From CAG-390 sp045644325 (lineage in GTDB: Bacteria; Bacillota; Clostridia; Oscillospirales; CAG-272), in NCBI GenBank assembly GCA_045644325.1, contig JAZRGT010000090.1, forward strand, positions 1-26,182: a stretch of DNA of 26,182 nt. The letters are read 5' to 3'. The notes under the pieces were generated by a model that saw only the letters and a list, made by a program, of their open reading frames with translations, was not told the origin of the DNA and did no database searches. The position numbers and the translations under genes are program-made. Positions 21,998 through 26,182 of the stretch are shown here, piece by piece. The first letter of the stretch is position 1; each line of letters opens with the position of its first letter.

Positions 21998-23512
21998 TTA
22001 GTTAAGGGTAACGGTGACGATAAATCCGCTGTAATTGTTACCCGAAACGGTGTATGCGGTGGGATCGGTGGGAACGGGGAGTGTTGTGGACGTTCCATCC
22101 TCTGCGGCAACGAAGTAGACCTCGTAATTCTTGCCGTCAACGCCGTTTATAAAGAGATGATTGCCCTCATAGGTGCAGGTCTCGAGCCAAGCGAGGTATT
22201 CCTCAAGGCAGAGGTTGTTAGCAGTCATATAATACGCGTGGGGCGCGCCGACGTATCTGTAATGCCAGCGGTCGGTGGTGATATAGGTGACGTTATCCTT
22301 ATCGGGAGCAAAGCGGCGGACGTAGCCGTACTTATATGCATTTGCCGAGATCCAGGAGTAGATCGTCTGACAATTCTGATTGGGCTCGTCGAAATTATAG
22401 GTCACGCCCTTTTCTCTATCCCAGATCTGAAGGTCAACGCCGAGACCGGTATGATGCTCGCTGTATCCGGGAAGCGCGGCGGAGGTGGGATATCTGTCCG
22501 CAAGGCCCTGCTGAACCTCGTAGCTGCGGTATCCTGTTCCCATCTTGAGCCAGTTAAGACCCGTTTCGGTATAAAGCGCGTTTGCAAGCGCAAGGATATT
22601 GCGGGTTGCGGTAGCATCAAGCTGCATTGAGGTATCGTCGAAGTAGTTGCAGCGGTAGTTGTTGGCAACGTACTCGTTATATACGGTAAGCAGACTTGCC
22701 TCGGAGGAAGGGAAATGATATGCATACTGCGCGTTTACGAGAATGAGCGAGCCGGTATAGAGGTTGGAATTGCTTATCTCTATGGTGGTGTAGCCAAGCG
22801 CGGGAGGCTCGGTCACAGGAGGCTCGGTAACCTCGACCTTCTGCTCGGTCGTATCAGCAGAGGGAGGAGTGGTGGTATCGACGGGCGCATCGTTGCCGTT
22901 GGTTCCCGAAAAAGGAGCGCGAAGATGAACGGGATTGCCGTTCTTATCGGTGACTTTCAGCTCGTTGAGTGCCCAAAGCGAATCGTGATCCGAGGTCAGC
23001 AGAATTCTGACCGCGGTGGCGTTAAGGGTAACAGAGCCGACGGTGTATGTCTTTTCCGCAGCAGCGGAACCGAATATGCCGATCGTTATCCAATCACCGC
23101 CCGAAAGAAGCTGTACCTCACAGCCGCGGATATAATAATCGGGATTTGTAGACGCCACGATGACCTCTCCGACGTCAGCTACGGCATCAAACTCACAGCT
23201 GAAATAGGAGCCCGCGCTCTGATTTGCAAAGGAGAGCATATAGCTTTCGGAATTTCCGTCGATGGCGTGGGAAAGCGAATGCTCACCGTCGATCGAAGGC
23301 TCGTTTGTACCCTCGGAGGTGGGATCGGTAGTGGTGTCTCCCATCGTACCGATGAGATCGACAACTACAAAGGCGATTGCGGCGATAAGCGCAAGGATGA
23401 GAAGCGAGAGAAGAATGATGAACACCATCTTGCTCGGTCCGCCGTGTCTTCCTCTGTTCTTTCTGTGCGCATAATTGTACTTTTGGGTATCTGATTTCTT
23501 TCCGTTGTTCAT
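21998..23512 (-). CDS. Membrane-anchored VanY-type D-Ala-D-Ala carboxypeptidase (M15B) with discoidin-like region
   Basis: M15B enzymes trim the terminal D-Ala from peptidoglycan stem peptides outside the cell. The 504-residue protein has a basic cytoplasmic N-terminus, one membrane anchor (about 29-54), a region at about 78-190 that looks like an F5/8-type C carbohydrate-binding beta-sandwich (SHAIDGNSESYMLS, VRILLTSDHDSLWALNELKV), and a Thr/Pro linker. The VanY domain (about 245-430) has zinc motif SxHxxGxxxD as SEHHTGLGVD (351-360) and WHYRYVG with His417. The usual ExWH catalytic Glu is Asp here (Asp414, TTDRWH). About 75 residues of unknown type follow. An AAGGAGA site precedes the ATG. 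It heads an operon with two lipoproteins. Confidence is high for the family and lower for activity. Confidence 0.85.
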   Translation of the reverse strand: MNNGKKSDTQKYNYAHRKNRGRHGGPSKMVFIILLSLLILALIAAIAFVVVDLIGTMGDTTTDPTSEGTNEPSIDGEHSLSHAIDGNSESYMLSFANQSAGSYFSCEFDAVADVGEVIVASTNPDYYIRGCEVQLLSGGDWITIGIFGSAAAEKTYTVGSVTLNATAVRILLTSDHDSLWALNELKVTDKNGNPVHLRAPFSGTNGNDAPVDTTTPPSADTTEQKVEVTEPPVTEPPALGYTTIEISNSNLYTGSLILVNAQYAYHFPSSEASLLTVYNEYVANNYRCNYFDDTSMQLDATATRNILALANALYTETGLNWLKMGTGYRSYEVQQGLADRYPTSAALPGYSEHHTGLGVDLQIWDREKGVTYNFDEPNQNCQTIYSWISANAYKYGYVRRFAPDKDNVTYITTDRWHYRYVGAPHAYYMTANNLCLEEYLAWLETCTYEGNHLFINGVDGKNYEVYFVAAEDGTSTTLPVPTDPTAYTVSGNNYSGFIVTVTLN

Positions 23513-23549
23513 TGCGGTCTCCTTTCAGAGAAATTGCCTGATATAGACG

Positions 23550-23625
23550 GAGAGAAGGGGTGCGGTCCCGGGGTGCTCCCGAAAATTTTCATTTATCGAT
23601 TGCAAAGACTCATTCCCCTTCTCTC
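23550..23625 (-). promoter_or_regulatory. Long-loop inverted repeat in the VanY operon leader
   Basis: GAGAGAAGGGG (23550-23560) and CCCCTTCTCTC (23615-23625) form a perfect 11-bp stem around a 54-base loop that contains GC-rich and AT-rich halves. It lies in the 149-bp gap between pnp and the VanY gene, 38 bases before the ATG. No T tract follows on either strand, so it is not an ordinary terminator. I see no convincing promoter or pnp terminator in the gap. Confidence 0.5.
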
Positions 23626-23661
23626 GAAGTGAATATTAATTTGGGTTAGGGATGGATTGAA

Positions 23662-25800
23662 TTATTTAGCGTCTCTGATGGAGAAGTCCATTCTGCCCTT
23701 CTTGTCGAGGCCGATGTACTTAACCTTTACAGCGTCTCCAACCTTGATGCCCGCATCCTCAACCTTGTTGATTCTGCGCTCACAGATCTTGGAGATGTGA
23801 ACCATAGCTTCCTTGCCGGGAGCGTACTCAACGAAGCATCCAACGTCCTCATTGGGCTTATCCTTGCTTGCAAGAATCTTAACTACGGTTGCGGGGTAAA
23901 CGGAACCTACCTCGGGCTCGAAGCAGATAGCGTCGATGATAGCCTTAGCCGCATCAGCGGATGCGCGGTTAACAGCTGCGATATATACGGTGCCGTCGTC
24001 CTCGATGTCGATCTTTGCGCCGGTATCAGCGGTGATCTTCTGGATTACGGAACCACCCTTACCGATAACTTCGCGGATCTTATCGGGATCGATCTTAACA
24101 GTCATCATCTTGGGAGCGTACTCGTTGACCTCTGCACGGGGTGCTTCGATAGCCTTGAGAATTACCTCCTCGATGATGTAGTCACGGCCTGCGTGAGTGG
24201 ACTCGAGAGCTTCCTTGATGATCGCGGGGGTAAGACCGTCGATCTTGAGGTCCATCTGGATGGAGGTGATACCCTTGTGAGTACCTGCTACCTTGAAGTC
24301 CATATCGCCGTAGAAGTCCTCAACGCCCTGAATGTCGATCATGGTCATCCAACGCTCACCCTCGGTGATAAGACCGCAGGAGATACCTGCAACGGGAGCC
24401 TTGATCGGAACGCCTGCGTCCATAAGTGCGAGGGTGGAACCGCAAACGGATGCCTGAGAGGTCGAGCCGTTGGAGGAAACTACCTCGGAAACGAGACGGA
24501 TAGCGTAGGGGAACTCCTCGGGAGAGGGGAGAACGGGAACGAGCGAACGCTCAGCGAGCGCACCGTGACCGATCTCGCGGCGGCCGGGAGTACGGGAGGG
24601 CTTAGCCTCACCGGTAGAGAGGCCGGGCATATTGTAGTGGTGCATATATCTCTTCTCGGTCTCGTTGTCGATACCGTCGAGCATCTGAACCTCCGCGAGA
24701 GTGCCGAGAGTTGCGAAGGTGATAACCTGAGTCTGACCTCTGGTGAACATACCCGAGCCGTGAACTCTGGGGAACATACCAACCTCTGCTGCGAGAGGTC
24801 TGATCTCGTTCATTGCACGGCCGTCAACCCGCTTGCCGTCCTCGAGGAGCCAGCGGCGAACAACCTTCTTCTGCATCTTATAAACGAGCTCGGGCATCTG
24901 AACGCCGAGATCGGGATACTCCTCGGAGAACTTCTCGATAATAGCGTCGGTGATCGGAACCATTCTTGCATCGCGGACGTTCTTGTCGTCGGTGTCAAGA
25001 GCGAACATAAGATCCTTCTCGCAGAATGCGAAGATCTTGTCGAACATATCGTGATCGAGCTCGCCGGAGGGATACTCGAACTTGGGCTTACCGATCTCGT
25101 CAACGATAGCGTCAACGAAGTCGAGGAAGCGCTTGATTTCCTCGTGAGCAAGCATAATTGCGTCGTACATAACGTCATCGGGAACTTCGTTTGCGCCTGC
25201 CTCGATCATAACGACCTTCTCGCGGGAAGCGGCAACGGTGAGTTCAAGGTCGGATACCTTTCTCTCTGCCTCGGTGGGGTTAATTACGAGCTTGCCGTCA
25301 ACGAGACCGATGTGGAGTCCGCCGAGCGGGCCGTTCCACGGGATATCGGAGATGGAAAGAGCGATCGAGGAGCCGATCATTGCAACAACCTCGGGCTCGC
25401 AGTCGTTGTCAACGGACATAACGGTGAGGGTGAGGGCTACGTCGTTACGAAGGTCCTTGGGAAAAAGAGGACGAACGGGACGGTCGATAACGCGGGAAGT
25501 GAGAACTGCCTTTTCGCTGGGCTTGCCTTCTCTCTTGAGGTAACCGCCGGGGATCTTACCTGCGGAATACATTCTCTCCTCAAGGTCTACCGAGAGGGGA
25601 AGGAAGTCGATGCCCTCGCGGGGCTTCTCGGATGCGGTCGCGGTGCAAAGAACGGAAGTCTCACCGTATCTTACAAGGCACGCGCCGTTTGCAAGGCCTG
25701 CAAGCTTGCCGGTTTCAACAACAAGGGGACGGCCTGCGAGGGTGTAATGGAACACTCTGTGCTGGTCAAAGACCTTAGCGGAACTTTTGATCTCGTACAT
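23662..25800 (-). CDS. pnp: Polyribonucleotide nucleotidyltransferase (PNPase)
   Basis: PNPase degrades RNA from the 3' end by phosphorolysis, releasing nucleoside diphosphates, and can add tails in reverse. The 712-residue protein has all domains in order: first RNase PH domain (VRYGETSVLCTATASEKPREGIDFLPL), a helical linker domain (about 215-310), second RNase PH domain with the phosphate- and metal-binding signatures (RVHGSGMFTRGQTQ, RREIGHGALAERSL, DFYGDMDFKVAGTHKG), a KH domain (about 564-629, VIGKGGSVIQKI), and an S1 domain (about 630-712). GGAGGT lies before the ATG. It follows rpsO, the widely conserved pair. Its 256-base leader contains a long imperfect hairpin (25832-25906). A very long open frame on the opposite strand is a codon-bias shadow. 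Confidence 0.98.
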   Translation of the reverse strand: MYEIKSSAKVFDQHRVFHYTLAGRPLVVETGKLAGLANGACLVRYGETSVLCTATASEKPREGIDFLPLSVDLEERMYSAGKIPGGYLKREGKPSEKAVLTSRVIDRPVRPLFPKDLRNDVALTLTVMSVDNDCEPEVVAMIGSSIALSISDIPWNGPLGGLHIGLVDGKLVINPTEAERKVSDLELTVAASREKVVMIEAGANEVPDDVMYDAIMLAHEEIKRFLDFVDAIVDEIGKPKFEYPSGELDHDMFDKIFAFCEKDLMFALDTDDKNVRDARMVPITDAIIEKFSEEYPDLGVQMPELVYKMQKKVVRRWLLEDGKRVDGRAMNEIRPLAAEVGMFPRVHGSGMFTRGQTQVITFATLGTLAEVQMLDGIDNETEKRYMHHYNMPGLSTGEAKPSRTPGRREIGHGALAERSLVPVLPSPEEFPYAIRLVSEVVSSNGSTSQASVCGSTLALMDAGVPIKAPVAGISCGLITEGERWMTMIDIQGVEDFYGDMDFKVAGTHKGITSIQMDLKIDGLTPAIIKEALESTHAGRDYIIEEVILKAIEAPRAEVNEYAPKMMTVKIDPDKIREVIGKGGSVIQKITADTGAKIDIEDDGTVYIAAVNRASADAAKAIIDAICFEPEVGSVYPATVVKILASKDKPNEDVGCFVEYAPGKEAMVHISKICERRINKVEDAGIKVGDAVKVKYIGLDKKGRMDFSIRDAK

Positions 25801-25831
25801 AATTTTGTACCTCCAAAAAAATTTATATTCA

Positions 25832-25906
25832 TCCGCTCACGGTTTAGCACTTAACATTACGCGCAATCAGCCTTGTGCGCGATGTTAACTGCTAATCCTT
25901 TGCGGA
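25832..25906 (-). promoter_or_regulatory. Long imperfect hairpin in the pnp leader
   Basis: Arms pair in three blocks: TCCGC (25832-25836) with GCGGA (25902-25906); GGTTTAGC (25841-25848) with GCTAATCC (25891-25898), one mismatch; and TTAACAT-TA-CGCGCA (25851-25865) with TGCGCGATGTTAA (25876-25888), 13 pairs with a 2-base bulge. The terminal loop is 10 bases. The structure is about 75 bases and ends 31 bases before the pnp ATG. There is no T tract. An RNase III target used for PNPase autoregulation is one possible role. Confidence 0.6.
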
Positions 25907-25956
25907 CGTTAGTTTTTAATTAAAATGATAATTTTCGAACGAAGTGAGAAAATTCA

Positions 25957-25991
25957 CCTTACCTCTTACCTTTTCCCTCTTCCCTCTTACC
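25957..25991. repeat. Degenerate heptanucleotide tandem repeat
   Basis: There are five consecutive 7-base units of the type TCTTACC or TCTTCCC (25957-25991), giving a polypyrimidine strand. Just to the left is a small hairpin, AATTTTC (25930-25936) with GAAAATT (25948-25954). Both lie between the rpsO terminator and the pnp leader hairpin. On the transcribed minus strand the repeat is a run of purine-rich GGTAAGA/GGGAAGA units. Confidence 0.6.
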
Positions 25992-26004
25992 TCAAAAATA
26001 CATT

Positions 26005-26050
26005 TGGGGCAAGGGGCGGCACGTCAAGCGCGACCGTCCTTCTTGCCCCA
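26005..26050 (-). terminator. Terminator after rpsO
   Basis: TGGGGCAAG (26005-26013) pairs with CTTGCCCCA (26042-26050), and the stem continues inward (GGGGCGG with CCGTCC, one bulge). On the minus strand AATGTATTTTTGAG follows. It lies 6 bases after the rpsO stop and could allow partial readthrough into pnp. Confidence 0.75.
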
Positions 26051-26056
26051 TCCGTA

Positions 26057-26182
26057 TTACTTTCTGATGTCGAGTCTTGCGATGATCGAACGGTAGCGCT
26101 CGATATCGTTGTTCATCAGATACTTGAGGAGATTTCTTCTGCGTCCAACCATCTTAAGGAGTCCGCGACGGCTGTGGTTGTC
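26057..26182 (-). CDS. rpsO: 30S ribosomal protein S15, C-terminal part
   Basis: Reading the minus strand from the window edge to a TAA at 26059-26057 gives 41 residues. They match the end of S15: DNHSRRGLLKMVGRRRNLLKYL, then NNDIERYRSIIARLDIRK. The DxHSRRGL segment contacts 16S rRNA, and the helix pair is complete; the N-terminal half lies outside the window. S15 is an early-binding protein of the 30S platform. rpsO upstream of pnp is the standard order across bacteria and supports both calls. An intrinsic terminator follows 6 bases after the stop. Confidence 0.97.
   Translation of the reverse strand, partial: DNHSRRGLLKMVGRRRNLLKYLMNNDIERYRSIIARLDIRK

Noticed and set aside
23797..25854. 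A 685-codon open frame on the strand opposite pnp
   Set aside because: It is an exact antisense shadow of a highly conserved PNPase gene whose codon bias avoids stops in that frame. It shows no recognisable motifs and there is no ribosome site at its start.
1..26182. CRISPR arrays, transposases, integrases, phage or toxin-antitoxin genes
   Set aside because: No regularly spaced direct repeats and no proteins of these families were found; the only multi-copy DNA is the element at 13686 and 18674 and the short heptamer tract.

Overview
The window reads as chromosomal DNA from an anaerobic, Gram-positive-type member of the Clostridia (Bacillota), probably an uncultured gut or rumen lineage. I infer this from the gene set (class III anaerobic ribonucleotide reductase, flavin thioredoxin reductase, MurA, RecX, a CotJC/manganese-catalase-type protein), from Thr/Pro/Glu-rich lipoproteins with lipobox signals, and from strong Shine-Dalgarno sequences and sigma-A promoters with 17-bp spacers. 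Coding DNA is fairly GC-rich, while intergenic DNA is AT-rich and full of hairpins. Species cannot be fixed from the sequence alone.

Layout, left to right. (1) 1-577: the C-terminus of a manganese catalase with its terminator, then a tRNA-Pro(UGG) on the minus strand with its own promoter and terminator. (2) 741-7451, plus strand: rbfA-nrnA, ended by an intrinsic terminator. Next, a consensus promoter drives recA-recX-recG, an N-acetylmuramoyl-L-alanine amidase and an AT-rich zinc-ribbon protein, closed by a shared bidirectional terminator. (3) 7494-13558, minus strand: a DUF6528-like lipoprotein followed by nrdG, then nrdD (with a fused C-terminal glutaredoxin-like domain) and trxB. This is an anaerobic deoxynucleotide-synthesis and thiol-electron module; its thioredoxin reductase lacks the usual NADPH-phosphate-binding arginines. 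(4) 13640-15190, plus strand: an alpha/beta-hydrolase esterase and a small membrane protein behind a structured leader. (5) 15189-18807, minus strand: rluA-family pseudouridine synthase, DUF3810 membrane metallopeptidase-like protein, murA. (6) 18845-23512, minus strand: a VanY-type carboxypeptidase with a discoidin-like region, followed by two solute-binding-protein-like lipoproteins and no permease. (7) 23662-26182, minus strand: pnp and the 3' end of rpsO, the classic rpsO-pnp pair, with a long imperfect hairpin in the pnp leader.

The most unusual points are: a roughly 110-bp structured element present twice (13686-13796 and, inverted, 18674-18783), each copy lying just after a predicted promoter -10 box and in the same orientation as the unrelated gene downstream, with a compensatory base-pair change in its first stem; the NrdD-glutaredoxin fusion beside a TrxB with an eroded NADPH motif, plus a candidate NrdR box and a second palindrome over the nrdD promoter; and the long hairpin in the pnp leader, which resembles the arrangement used for PNPase autoregulation in enterobacteria. 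No CRISPR array, transposase, prophage or plasmid gene was seen.
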